Positions 45,310 through 55,400 of a stretch of DNA of 64,000 nucleotides are shown one piece after another (position 1 is the stretch's first letter; each line of letters starts with the position of its first letter). The position numbers and the translations under genes were made by a program. The stretch is taken from assembly GCA_938084835.1 (NCBI GenBank), contig CALKER010000007.1:1-64000 (forward strand). The letters are read 5' to 3'. Origin of the DNA: an uncultured Thermoguttaceae bacterium (GTDB lineage: Bacteria > Planctomycetota > Planctomycetia > Pirellulales > Thermoguttaceae). A model generated the notes under the pieces. That model was not told where the DNA came from. It ran no database searches and saw only the letters and a list, made by a program, of their open reading frames with translations.

Positions 45310-47739
45310 TCAATAAGGCGCCGAGGCCAGCACAGGCGAGGTCATCGGGATGCCTGCCATTTCCTCTGAAGCTGGCGGTGTTCCGACAGTTCCCAGACGA
45401 AAGACCAGGCATTCATGCGGGCCGGCCACGACCAGATGCCCACGTGCGGCCGTGAGGTTGCCGCCGCTTGCATTCCATGGAATGAAGGGAACAACTTTTT
45501 TCGGCTGAGCCGACAGACCGTCGAAGACATAGAGGCGGTCGGCCGTGGGCCAAAGTATCTCTTGGTTGACCAGAAGAGCCCGGCCAAATCCTGGGGCTTC
45601 GGCGGCATCGGGCCAGCGGGCCAGGACCCTACCCATTTCTGCCCCGGATGTGCCAATCCAAAAGAGCCGACCACCAGCAGCTATCAATCGATTATCACAT
45701 ATTCCCACCACGTGCGAAGCCGACGCCGTCTCCTCGCCCGTGTACCACAACAGTTGCCCGGTCATTGCATCTAAAGCCAAAAGGGATGGGGAATCAGCCG
45801 GAGCTGCGTAAATGATGCCCCGATGAAAGACCACATAGTTCGGCTGCCGCAGCCAATGAGGGGGTAGATCTCCCAAGTTCACCCGACGCTGCCGCGGATA
45901 GGTAGCCACCCAGCGGATCTCGCCGTCGGTCGAGGCGGCTACTATGGCCCCCAGGTTGGTACAAAAGTATAGGTGATCCTCCGCCAAGGTCAGCAGAATA
46001 TGACTGGCTTCCGAGAGCATCAACCTTCCCAACGGTTCGCCGGCGGCCATCCGCTTCCGCCACAAAAGCCTGCCTGTTGCGGCTTCATAAGCGGCCAGCC
46101 ATAGCTCCGTGTGGATTTCATTGCGGCGAAGCAGTACGAAAAGTCGATCCCCATCGCACACCGGCGAACCCTCAAAGATACTCTGCGGCTCGGGCGGGAG
46201 TTGCCGCCACACGAGACGGCCTTGGGCTTCCAGATCCAAACACACAAGGGCGCTAGCACTTAAAGGAGCGGCCCGAGTTTCCGCGGGGCGAATCGTCACT
46301 CCACTGCCCATTCGGGCAAATAAGCGATTGCCGTGAACTGTGGCCGTATATTGGGGCACGCCCAGATGGACTCCCCCCGCTTGAAGCGAAAAAGGTTCCT
46401 CGCCAACCGGATCGCGATAGATGACTGGACCGCCCGCCCAAGCCGGTTCCCCGCTTGAGAGTTTCCAGCCCCACACCTCGGTGGCCGACACCACAAAAAC
46501 ATGCCCTCCCACCACACACGGATGATAGCTTAAAGGACTCCGGGCGGAATTTCCCCCACGACGGAAACTTCGTTCCGAGACTACGCCCAGCAACTGCCGG
46601 GGCCACCGCTCCCCAGGGTAGGTTTGCCGCCAAGCAAGCGCCAGGGGAAAGACCTGGCCGGCGAGGGCCACAGATCGCTCCGAAGTGTAACCCACCGAGG
46701 GACAGTCGACCCGAGCAAGTGGCCGCACACCAGCCGAGGGGGACGACGCCTCGGAAGCTTGCCGAAGGAGCTCGCGCAGGACCTTGGCCGGCGACTGGTT
46801 CTGTCCGCCAAAAGGTATCGCGGTATTTCCGTGCAACTGCTCAAAGGCCTCGAGCTCGGCCGAGGCTCGTGTGAGATCTCCTTCCAAAATCGATGCTAAA
46901 ACCAACCGCGCCCGAACTGCCGCCAGGTCAATCCCCGTCGGGGGCAGGGCCGGCCAATCGCCGTAGACCCGCGCCTCCTCACCGGTCATTGGCAGTGCCA
47001 TTTGCCACCACGCCCGAGCCGTGGCGAAATGTCCCCGTTCGATGGCCAAATCGCCTAAAGCCACCACGGCCTCGGCGCAGGCTGTGGTCCCGAAAGCTTG
47101 TTCTACCACTCGCCGATAAAGTTCGGGCCGATGCTCCCGCCTTGCCTCTTCCAACAACTTTTGCCCAAGCTTGTCGAACTGGGCTCGATAAAAAGCAACT
47201 CCTTCGCGCGGCATTTGCGCCAATTTGATCCGACACCAATCCGCTAAGGGGATCAATCGTGAGGGCGAGACCGGCATCAGACGGCGGTCGTTTCTCTCGA
47301 TCGGTTCCCGAAGCAGCCGAATCGCTTCCTGCCAATGTTTCTCGTTGATGTAGTCTTCTAGCTGCTTGAGCCGACCGCGTGTGGGACCATCAACTAGCTC
47401 AAGTTGCGGACCGGAAGCAATTTCGTATTGAAGAGAAAAGTCGCTAAATGGATCTAGCCGAGGAATCATTACCACCTGCGCAAGGCCGGAATTGACCCCC
47501 AAGGCTACCACAAGTCCAAAGACTACCAGAATCTCTAACCACAACCTGACTTGGCAGATCTCGCGACAAAACCCGAACTCGCGTACTGACTCTTGTGGCT
47601 GAAAACAACGATTGCTTGCACTGCCGAGTATGAAATCTCCCTCGAAGCACCGAGGGACATCATGTGGGACGGGCTTCTCCGGAAATGCGCCACAATGCAC
47701 GCGGACTGCAAAAATCATTATCCTCATTCCTATAGTCAC
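45310..47739 (-). CDS. Exported PQQ-type beta-propeller protein (BamB-like)
   Basis: The frame has 809 codons. The true start is uncertain: about 65 charged residues precede a hydrophobic segment (LEILVVFGLVVALGVNSGLA), so translation may begin later, with that segment as signal. Residues 120-300 are helical and repeat-like (EKHWQEAIRLLREP, RGHFATARAWWQMAL), resembling TPR units. From about 380 on, propeller blades with PQQ-type strands appear: WGWKLSSGEPAW, LVCLDLEAQGRLVWRQL, LAAYEAATGRLLWRKRM, LLALDAMTGQLLWYTG. The combination of TPR-like part and PQQ-like propeller suggests a protein-binding envelope protein, not a dehydrogenase. Planctomycetes have many of these, with unknown partners. 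Confidence 0.75.
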   Translation of the reverse strand: MTIGMRIMIFAVRVHCGAFPEKPVPHDVPRCFEGDFILGSASNRCFQPQESVREFGFCREICQVRLWLEILVVFGLVVALGVNSGLAQVVMIPRLDPFSDFSLQYEIASGPQLELVDGPTRGRLKQLEDYINEKHWQEAIRLLREPIERNDRRLMPVSPSRLIPLADWCRIKLAQMPREGVAFYRAQFDKLGQKLLEEARREHRPELYRRVVEQAFGTTACAEAVVALGDLAIERGHFATARAWWQMALPMTGEEARVYGDWPALPPTGIDLAAVRARLVLASILEGDLTRASAELEAFEQLHGNTAIPFGGQNQSPAKVLRELLRQASEASSPSAGVRPLARVDCPSVGYTSERSVALAGQVFPLALAWRQTYPGERWPRQLLGVVSERSFRRGGNSARSPLSYHPCVVGGHVFVVSATEVWGWKLSSGEPAWAGGPVIYRDPVGEEPFSLQAGGVHLGVPQYTATVHGNRLFARMGSGVTIRPAETRAAPLSASALVCLDLEAQGRLVWRQLPPEPQSIFEGSPVCDGDRLFVLLRRNEIHTELWLAAYEAATGRLLWRKRMAAGEPLGRLMLSEASHILLTLAEDHLYFCTNLGAIVAASTDGEIRWVATYPRQRRVNLGDLPPHWLRQPNYVVFHRGIIYAAPADSPSLLALDAMTGQLLWYTGEETASASHVVGICDNRLIAAGGRLFWIGTSGAEMGRVLARWPDAAEAPGFGRALLVNQEILWPTADRLYVFDGLSAQPKKVVPFIPWNASGGNLTAARGHLVVAGPHECLVFRLGTVGTPPASEEMAGIPMTSPVLASAPY

Positions 47740-48360
47740 AACGGGGCAGGCATCCTAAGCCAAACTGGTTTTCGCTTAACCGATCCTCGCGAAACAATCT
47801 TCTCCAGACCACACATTCTCACTTCTTGCCAACTGGATTTTCCACCCACCCTCTGCCACCAAAGCACCCGCAGTTGTACCATTTCCCGTCGCAAAGCGGG
47901 GAGATGCCCGGCAGGAGCGAACACCGCCCCACGAAGTTGCTTGCCAATCCGGTGGGGACCCCGATTAGCTTTGGCATGTGGTTCCTCCGAAATGCCCAAA
48001 GGGTCGGAAAGCTCTGCCGGTCGGTGCCTCCCGAGGAAAGCCGGACAATCTCAAGATTTAGGCACTGGGAGCTTTGGCACCGCGACGTAGCCGGGAAGCG
48101 GGCTTTTTGCCAGATGCGGAAATCCATTTTGCGAGGAACCTGCGAACCTCCCGGTGCCCCGCTTCCCCTCGGCCCTTTTTGTAAGGATAAGCCGACCAAT
48201 CACTCCGGCCAGGGCTGCCCCAATATTTCCGGCATGTGGGCACGAAAAGTCAAATAAAAGTCGGACCGGCAGACACCCCGGTTCCGCGACCTGCGGCCCG
48301 GGTTGTCCGTCAGCAAGTAGGCCAAACCATCACACACCTGGGTGTTTCTGAAAGAAAACG
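47740..48360. other. Divergent spacer before the helicase gene
   Basis: About 620 bases between divergent genes, without a supported gene. Promoters in both directions are expected. Confidence 0.35.
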
Positions 48361-50424
48361 ATGACCACGGACGGCACTTTAAACGCCAGACAACAGGAAG
48401 CAGTCAACACGATATCTGGCCCACTTTTAGTCTTGGCGGGGGCCGGCACGGGAAAGACTCGCGTCATCACCTACCGAATCGTTCACCTTATTCGGCAGGG
48501 GGTGGCACCCGAGAGGATTTTGGCCGTCACATTTACCAATAAAGCCGCCCAGGAGATGCTGGATCGGGCCAAAAAGCTTCTGGCCCACTCGCGTCTACCG
48601 GGCTTGCCGAGGATTCCTGCTTCGCGGCGACCTCTTCTTTGTACTTTTCATGCTTTGGGACTTCAGGTGCTGCGGCGGCATATCCTCCGGCTGAACTATC
48701 CCCCACATTTTTCTATTTGCGACCGGCAGGAGCAGCTGGAGTTGGCCCGAGCGGTGCTAAGAGAAATCCGTGCCAATTCCGCCTCCCTTTCGCCCGAGGA
48801 ATTAATCTTCCGAATAAGCCGCTGGAAGACCGCTGGCATCGAACCTGCCGAAGCCTTGGAAATCGCCGACGACACCAAAGCCTTCCTGGCTGCTAGCGGA
48901 TATCGACGGTATCAAGAGCTGCTGCGAGTGAGAGCATGTGTCGATTTCGATGATCTTTTGGTGCTCGTGGATCAACTGTTTCGACAACATCCAGACGTTT
49001 TGGCCCAAGAGGCAGGTCGATTCGATCACTTGCTCATTGATGAGTATCAGGACACGAATGAAATCCAATACCGAATTGCGCGAGCCCTTGCCGCCGGTCA
49101 TCGCAACCTCTGCGCAGTGGGCGATGATGACCAGTCGATCTACAGTTGGCGGGGGGCGCAACCGCGGCATATCCTCCGCTTTCAGGAGGATTGGCCTGAC
49201 GCCAAGGTGGTCATTCTTCAAGAGAATTATCGCAGCACGCAGCAAATCCTTATGTGGGCCAATCGCTTGATCGCTTTGAACCGCACGCGACATGCTAAAG
49301 AACTTCACTCCTGCCGGCAGGGGCCGGAACCCCGAATCTTGCAGGCAGCCGATACTGACCACGAGGCAGAATTGGTCGTAGGGTTGATTGCCGAGCGACT
49401 GGGAAGCCGACGGGCCCAACCGCGGGATTTCGCCATTCTGACTCGCACCAATGATCAGATGCGACCTTTTGAAACGGCCCTCGCCCAAAAGCGAATCCCC
49501 TACACGCTGGTAGGTGGCCAGTCCTTCTACGACCGCAAGGAGGTCCGCGACATCTTGGCTTACCTGAAGCTCCTCATTTTTCCCCAGGACGACGTGTCGC
49601 TCCTCCGCGTGATCAATACTCCGCCGCGGGGTATCGGTCGAAACACGGTCAAGACGCTAACAGAACTTGCCGTGGCTCGGGGACTTCCTGTCTGGGAAGT
49701 GCTGGGGGAGGACGAAAGTCTTGCCAAGCTGGGAGACGCCGCGCGGAGCAAGCTGGTTGGCTTCCGCCAGCTTCTCCTTGACCTCCAGCAAATGTGGCAG
49801 CAGACCGCGGGGCCGGCTGTGCTCCGCCGCCTTGTTGACGAAGTCGGTTATGCTCGCGAAATCGAGCGATTGTTCGACGATCCCTCAGAACGGCAGGCCC
49901 GACTGGCAGCCGTTGATCACCTCTGCGGATCCCTCCAACGGTACTGGCAACAGGTGGAGAACCCATCGCTAGAGGGATTCCTCCACAATTTGACTCTGGC
50001 CAGCATGGAAGAAGCCTTCGCGGCGGAGGATCAACTCGGCCGAAACGCCGTGGCGCTGATGACCCTTCATGCTGCTAAAGGTCTTGAGTTTCCGATAGTT
50101 TTCCTCGTGGGGATGGAAGAGGGACTCCTTCCCCACCGGCACAACCTGGCTGCCGAGCAGCAAGAGCTTATCGAAGAGGAGCGTCGGCTGTGTTATGTGG
50201 GCATGACTCGCGCACAATGCGAACTGTTCCTGACCTTTGCCGTGGCCCGCCCCAAACGCGGAAAGTTGGTGGAGACTATTCCCAGCCGATTTTTGTACGA
50301 AGCGGCTGGCAAAACCGATCACCCCGGTTACCGCGATGCACTCCTCGGCGTTACCCGTACCGAGCGCCAAAAAGCCGAAGCGGTCAAAAAAAGTGGCCAA
50401 AAATCCTTCCGTCGGCGTCGCTAA
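48361..50424 (+). CDS. Rep/UvrD-type superfamily 1 DNA helicase
   Basis: An ATP-driven 3'-5' DNA helicase for repair or replication restart, cytoplasmic. Motifs appear in order over 687 residues: LNARQQEAV (Q motif), LAGAGTGKTRVI (Walker A), FTNKAAQEM (Ia), DEYQDTN (II), GDDDQSIYSWRGA (III), ENYRSTQQIL (IV), MTLHAAKGLEFPIVFLVGME (V) and YVGMTRAQ (VI). The wording around motif V and the following PSRF resembles E. coli Rep as much as PcrA/UvrD, so I leave the symbol open. Length is normal. It lies upstream of an SbcD/YhaN-like pair on the same strand, separated by 720 bases. Confidence 0.93.
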   Translation: MTTDGTLNARQQEAVNTISGPLLVLAGAGTGKTRVITYRIVHLIRQGVAPERILAVTFTNKAAQEMLDRAKKLLAHSRLPGLPRIPASRRPLLCTFHALGLQVLRRHILRLNYPPHFSICDRQEQLELARAVLREIRANSASLSPEELIFRISRWKTAGIEPAEALEIADDTKAFLAASGYRRYQELLRVRACVDFDDLLVLVDQLFRQHPDVLAQEAGRFDHLLIDEYQDTNEIQYRIARALAAGHRNLCAVGDDDQSIYSWRGAQPRHILRFQEDWPDAKVVILQENYRSTQQILMWANRLIALNRTRHAKELHSCRQGPEPRILQAADTDHEAELVVGLIAERLGSRRAQPRDFAILTRTNDQMRPFETALAQKRIPYTLVGGQSFYDRKEVRDILAYLKLLIFPQDDVSLLRVINTPPRGIGRNTVKTLTELAVARGLPVWEVLGEDESLAKLGDAARSKLVGFRQLLLDLQQMWQQTAGPAVLRRLVDEVGYAREIERLFDDPSERQARLAAVDHLCGSLQRYWQQVENPSLEGFLHNLTLASMEEAFAAEDQLGRNAVALMTLHAAKGLEFPIVFLVGMEEGLLPHRHNLAAEQQELIEEERRLCYVGMTRAQCELFLTFAVARPKRGKLVETIPSRFLYEAAGKTDHPGYRDALLGVTRTERQKAEAVKKSGQKSFRRRR

Positions 50425-51146
50425 CCCCCCATCGAACCCTGGATAGCACCCACAGAGCTTCACGTCTTGGTGCCTGACCCACCTTTTCCTCGGAGTCATG
50501 TTCGGGAATTGCCATTTTTAGTTTTTCCCAAGTCGTGTAAATTGCTCCGGGAGCCAAACCCAAACACTGTAGCCGAAGTTTTGCTGTGGTGGAGAGCCTT
50601 CCGCTGCCGGGTTGGCTCAGGTGCCGGGCTCCAATGCCCTTAACTGGCCGCTGGAAGAGACTTACCACCGGAAGCCAAGGTCGTTAGGGAAGCGCCGGTG
50701 GTGGCGCAATTCTCCTTCCCTGCGACGGGACACTGCGGTGGCAAGCTACAGCACACCCGCGCGGTCGCGGGGAAGACGCCTCGTTGTGGCCTGGGTCATA
50801 TCTGCCAACCCAATTGAGCGGGATTCTGCACCGAAGCCTGAGCGCCGCCAGCTCCCCTGGCAAGTCGGCTCCGGTTCCCCGGCAAATTTGTACCGAAAAT
50901 CCACGGTCCATTACGAAGGCAGGCCCTTAAGACTCCGAGAATATGCAAAATACGCAAGAAATTAGGAAACAAGAATATAGGAATGTAAGATCATCTAGGA
51001 AATCTAGGACGACCGCGCGGAATCGAAAACTTTTAAGTCCGACACAGCCCGGGAACTGTTGGTTTCCCCGGCTTGCTCAAAAGGCGGGTCGGTCTTTGGG
51101 CGTTAGAAAACTGCGCTAATAAGCCCGGCTAATTTCATTCGGGTAT
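50425..51146. other. Spacer between helicase and SbcD-like gene
   Basis: About 720 bases. Frame 50612-50965 has no ribosome site or known motif. The part at 50940-51015 is AT-rich and may hold the promoter of the next operon. Confidence 0.35.
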
Positions 51147-52403
51147 GTGCCTATGGCCTCGGACGCCGGTTGCGCCAAGGAGCTTCGCTTCCTCCACATC
51201 GCCGATCTCCGGTGGGAGCGGGTCCTGCCCCTCGACCCGGACATGCCCACCGATTTGCAAACGGCTATTGTGGATGCAAAGCCAAAAGCCCTCGCAAAAG
51301 CCCTTCAACAGGCTCAGGAGCACCTAGCCCAATTTGTGCTTGTGGTCGGTCGGACATTTACGTCCCATCGGACGACTCCCGGGCTCCTTGCCACACTCAT
51401 CGAGGGAGTTCTCAGGGGCCAGTCGCCGGCGGTTCCAATCTTCTGGTATTGGCCGGGACCACCCTTGTCCCGATTCGTCTCTCTACCCCCACAAGTCACC
51501 ATTTTCCGCAAGGCAACCGTGGTGAGAACATCGCAGGGGGAAGAGCTTGCGGAACTTCTGCCCTTAACGGCTGAGGCAACTTCTCAGGAAAACCCGAAGC
51601 ACTTCCAGCGAGGGCACCGCGGCAAAAGCGTACCTGGACGCTGGCAGCTTCGCGTGGGCGTGGTCTCCGACCCGGCAACACTGCCCCCACTCATGGAAGC
51701 CTTGCCGGGCGCGTATTGGGCACTTGGGGGGTCGAGGCCGCACCTTATTTCCCACGGCAGGCAGCTTGCCCATTGGCCGGGGGCTATCCAGGCCGACCGG
51801 CTTACCGATTACGGTCCCCACGGAGCCACGCTGGTCATCCTGCGTCCACACAAACCTCCGAAACTTATCCGCTTGTGGTGCGATCAAGTTCGTGTGGCAC
51901 GGGTGCACCTTCACGTGGAAGGCCCATTTAGTCCGTCCGATCTGCTGAAACTGGTCGAGGAAAAAATCCGCCGTATTTGTGCTGCTTGGCCGGACCATCC
52001 TGCGCTGCTTCATTGGGTCGTGCATGTGGGGGCGGAAGCTTTGTCCACCCGCCCGTGGCGATGGCTGTCGGCCGACCACTTCCGTTACCAACTCCTTGAG
52101 CGCTACGGCAGCCTTCAGCCGGCCCGATGGACTGTTACCGTCACCATCTCCCCGCATGGCCCGCCAAGAGATGTTGACGGTCCAACCCATTTCCTCGCTC
52201 TGCTTGAAAAAGAGCTTACGAGGTCCCAATCTTGGGCCAAAGCTGTCAAGCACCTGGAAGATCGGCTTCGCCTATGGCTGGGAGTTAGGCCCACCCAGCG
52301 AATCCTCACCCAGCTTTTCCATCCACGGTTTGAGCGCCTCAATGCAGCCAAAGCTTTGTGGGAGGCGTACCGTTTGCTTGATGCCGGAGGACCTTCCCCG
52401 TGA
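51147..52403 (+). CDS. SbcD/YhaO-like phosphoesterase-fold protein lacking metal ligands
   Basis: The 418-residue protein keeps the outline of Mre11/SbcD/YhaO nuclease subunits but has lost the metal site. Near residue 14, FLHIADLRWE replaces the usual DLHL (His to Arg). FVLVVGRTF replaces the GD motif, and no GNHD is found (FWYWPGPP stands there). YWALGGSRPH replaces ALGHxH. DYGPHGATLVIL then matches the YhaO strand pattern. It therefore cannot bind the two catalytic metals and is probably a structural or DNA-binding partner. The start may be GTG 51147 or ATG 51153. Its stop overlaps the start of the YhaN-like ATPase gene (GTGA), so the two are translationally coupled and likely form a complex. 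Confidence 0.65.
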   Translation: MPMASDAGCAKELRFLHIADLRWERVLPLDPDMPTDLQTAIVDAKPKALAKALQQAQEHLAQFVLVVGRTFTSHRTTPGLLATLIEGVLRGQSPAVPIFWYWPGPPLSRFVSLPPQVTIFRKATVVRTSQGEELAELLPLTAEATSQENPKHFQRGHRGKSVPGRWQLRVGVVSDPATLPPLMEALPGAYWALGGSRPHLISHGRQLAHWPGAIQADRLTDYGPHGATLVILRPHKPPKLIRLWCDQVRVARVHLHVEGPFSPSDLLKLVEEKIRRICAAWPDHPALLHWVVHVGAEALSTRPWRWLSADHFRYQLLERYGSLQPARWTVTVTISPHGPPRDVDGPTHFLALLEKELTRSQSWAKAVKHLEDRLRLWLGVRPTQRILTQLFHPRFERLNAAKALWEAYRLLDAGGPSP

Positions 52404-55400
52404 AACTCCGCCGCATCGTCATCGACCAATTCCGACTTTGGCGCCATGTGGAACTCCGTCCGTTGCGAGCGGGAATTCAGGTAATCTACGGCCCCAACGA
52501 AACAGGTAAGACCACATTACGGCATTTTATTCAAGCTGTCCTCTTTGGTCCCACCACCGACACCTTGCGCGATATTTATGCCGATTCTGTCCGGGAGGAG
52601 GACTCATCGGCTGACGGCCACGTTTGCGGCGGAAGAATTGAGTGCTCCCACGCGGGAAGGCGGTATTGGCTCAAGCGAAGCTGGGATGGCACGGACCAGA
52701 CGGGTCATGCGACCTCAATCACCACGCTCCAAGGGCAGGAACTCTTCACCACAGTGGATCAGCTTTTCAACATTAGTCTTCCCAAGGAACTGTTGATAAA
52801 GATTTTTTTCCTCGATCTTCGTGAGCTTCAGGAACTTGCCCTGCTCCAGCGAAACGAAATCGCCGAGCACTTTTTTTCCACAAGTCTCAGCTTGATTGGC
52901 GTGTCTTTTTCCCAAGTTCTCCGGGCAGTGGAGGACCAACTCACCTCTTTGGCTGGTCCTCACGTGACCGGTGAGCTTCGGCTCATAGCGGAAAAACTTC
53001 GAAGCTGCCAAGAGGAACTCCGCCGCCTGCGGAAGGAAAACCAAATCGCTCAAGAGGTGAGTGGCCGCCTGCAGCAAATCAACCAGCAACAGAAAGCGCT
53101 TGATGCCCAGGCGGAAAGACTGCGGCAGAAACTTAGCGTTTACGAACAAGCTGTCACACTGATCCCCCTGTGGCAACAAAAGCAGGCGTTGACTAACCAG
53201 CTTTCCCATCTTGGAGAGGTACCACCCTCTTTGCCCAAAGTAGCCCCTTGGCTGGAAAGACTGGAGAAGCACGAGCAGGCCCTTCGAGACCGCCAAGAAA
53301 AACTGAAGCGCAAGGTGGCTGAGCTTCGGAGCATTTTAAGCCACAGCGGGCCGGCCGCCCGGTGGCCTCTTTTTCGCACGGAGATTCTCCGCCTCCTCTC
53401 GCGAAAGAAAATGGCATTTACCATTGAGGAACGTCTTTCCCGGGTGGAAAGGAGGACCTCTGCCCTGTCGCATTTATGGGAGAAACTTCTCGCCGAGCTT
53501 CCTGCCACCGTTGCTTCCGATGTGAATTGCTTCCTCCACCTATCGGAGGCGACTCGGCGCGCACTTCGCCACAAGGCCCAGGAGCTGATCAACCACACGG
53601 CCCGACTCGTGGAGCTAACCCGCCGGCTGGAAGAGGCACAGGCACAGCTGGCAGCGCTTCGCCGCCAGCTTGCCGGCGAACTGGGTGATCTTCCCCCCGA
53701 GGACATTTCCCAGCGGATCGAGGAGCTAGCCCGGCAATTAGAAAGGCTGCGCCGCCACCAATTGAGCCGACAACGTCTCCGGGAGCTTGGGGAATTAGAA
53801 CGATTGATTGCCGAAGAGTACCAAAGGCTTCACACACAGCCGGCTCTTTCACGGCCGATACAACTGTTTTTGCGGATCGGCATGGGCGCTAGTGTCCTGG
53901 TAATAATTGCTAGTGTGTTTGCCCCTGTTTCGGCCGCTTGGATATGGGGGTGGCCTCTTTTGGGAGTCGGGGGCTTAGGCCTTTCGCTTTCCATTTTGTT
54001 CCGCTACTTCCTCGAGGTGAGCCATCGGCGGAAAGTTATGGACTGTGCCGAGCAGCTTGCCCACATCCGGAGCTGCATGGGCGAGTACATTGCCCACCCA
54101 GCTGCTGGGCCGAGCCACTCCGCAAATCACCCACCGAGCGGCGGCGAGCGGCTGCCCGGTCCCCCGCCAATCGGCGATCAACAGGCTGTGACCCCAGAAG
54201 AAGCACTTGCCACAGACGAAGCCGGCCGGCTCGAAGAAGAGCTCCGCAAACTGCAGCGACTTGCCCCCCAGCAGGCCGCCATCGCGCGACAAGCGGAACG
54301 TGTTAATTCGTTGGCACACGAACTAACGCAGGCTCAAGAGCACCTGGCACAATTAAAGGAAACTTGGTCTTTGCTGTGTACGAAGGCGGGCCTGCCAGCG
54401 GAGCTTTCCCCCGACGATTTGCTAGCCTCCGCTCCCCGGCTTGGCCGACTTCAAAAGGTTGCGCGACTCCGCCGGCAAGCGGAACGGAGGCGAGCCAAAA
54501 TTCTTCGCCGCCTCAATCGCTGGCACGAACGCCTGTGTGCGCTTGAGCGTCAACTTGCCTCTGCCGATTCCTTAGCGCCTGATAGGCCCCCGGGACTTGT
54601 TGACCACCTCTGCCGCCTGGCACAGCTAAGCGAGCAAGCCGAAAATGACTTTCGTCGTGCCCGGCAAGTCAAAGTTAAGCTCAGGCATACACTTCGCCAG
54701 CTGAGGAAGCTGGGTCAGCGGCTGAAGGAATGCCGGCGTCAACAAGCACGGCATTTACGCAAGCTTGGCCTCTCTTCGCGGGAGGCCCTGACCGAGGCTC
54801 TCAACCGCACTGAGGAGGCTGCCCGACTCCGCAACGAGCTGGCTCGGCTGGAAGAGCAAATGGTCAAGGAAATCCGGGGAGTTCCGTCGGGCGAAGTCTT
54901 CGATCTTCTTGCGCAGGAGGATACAGAGCGGTTGGAGGCCTCCCGCCGCCAGCTGGAGGAGCAATTGCGAGCGATTACCAATGATTTGCAAAAACTTGCT
55001 AACGAGCGATCCCATTGGGAAGCTCGGTACAACCAGCTTTCCTCCGCCAAGCAATGGTGGGAGGCCCAAGGCCACAGTCGCTTTTACCGACGTCGATTGC
55101 GCGAGCTATGCCACAAGGCCCTGTGTCTTGAGGCCCTTCAACAGGGTTTGAAGGGGGCTTGCCAGGAGCTGGAACGCACCTATCAGCCGCCCACCCTGCG
55201 GATTGCCTCGCAACTGCTGGCCCGCTTTACCCTGGGCCGTTACCGCCGGTTGTGGAGCCCTCTGGATCGCCCGGAACTTCTCGTCGACGATGCCCTCGGC
55301 CGGACATGGCAGATAGAAGAACTATCCCAAGGCACTTGTGATCAAATATACATCTGCATCCGTCTTGCGCTTGGGGCTCTTTTGGCGAGCAGAGGGGTAG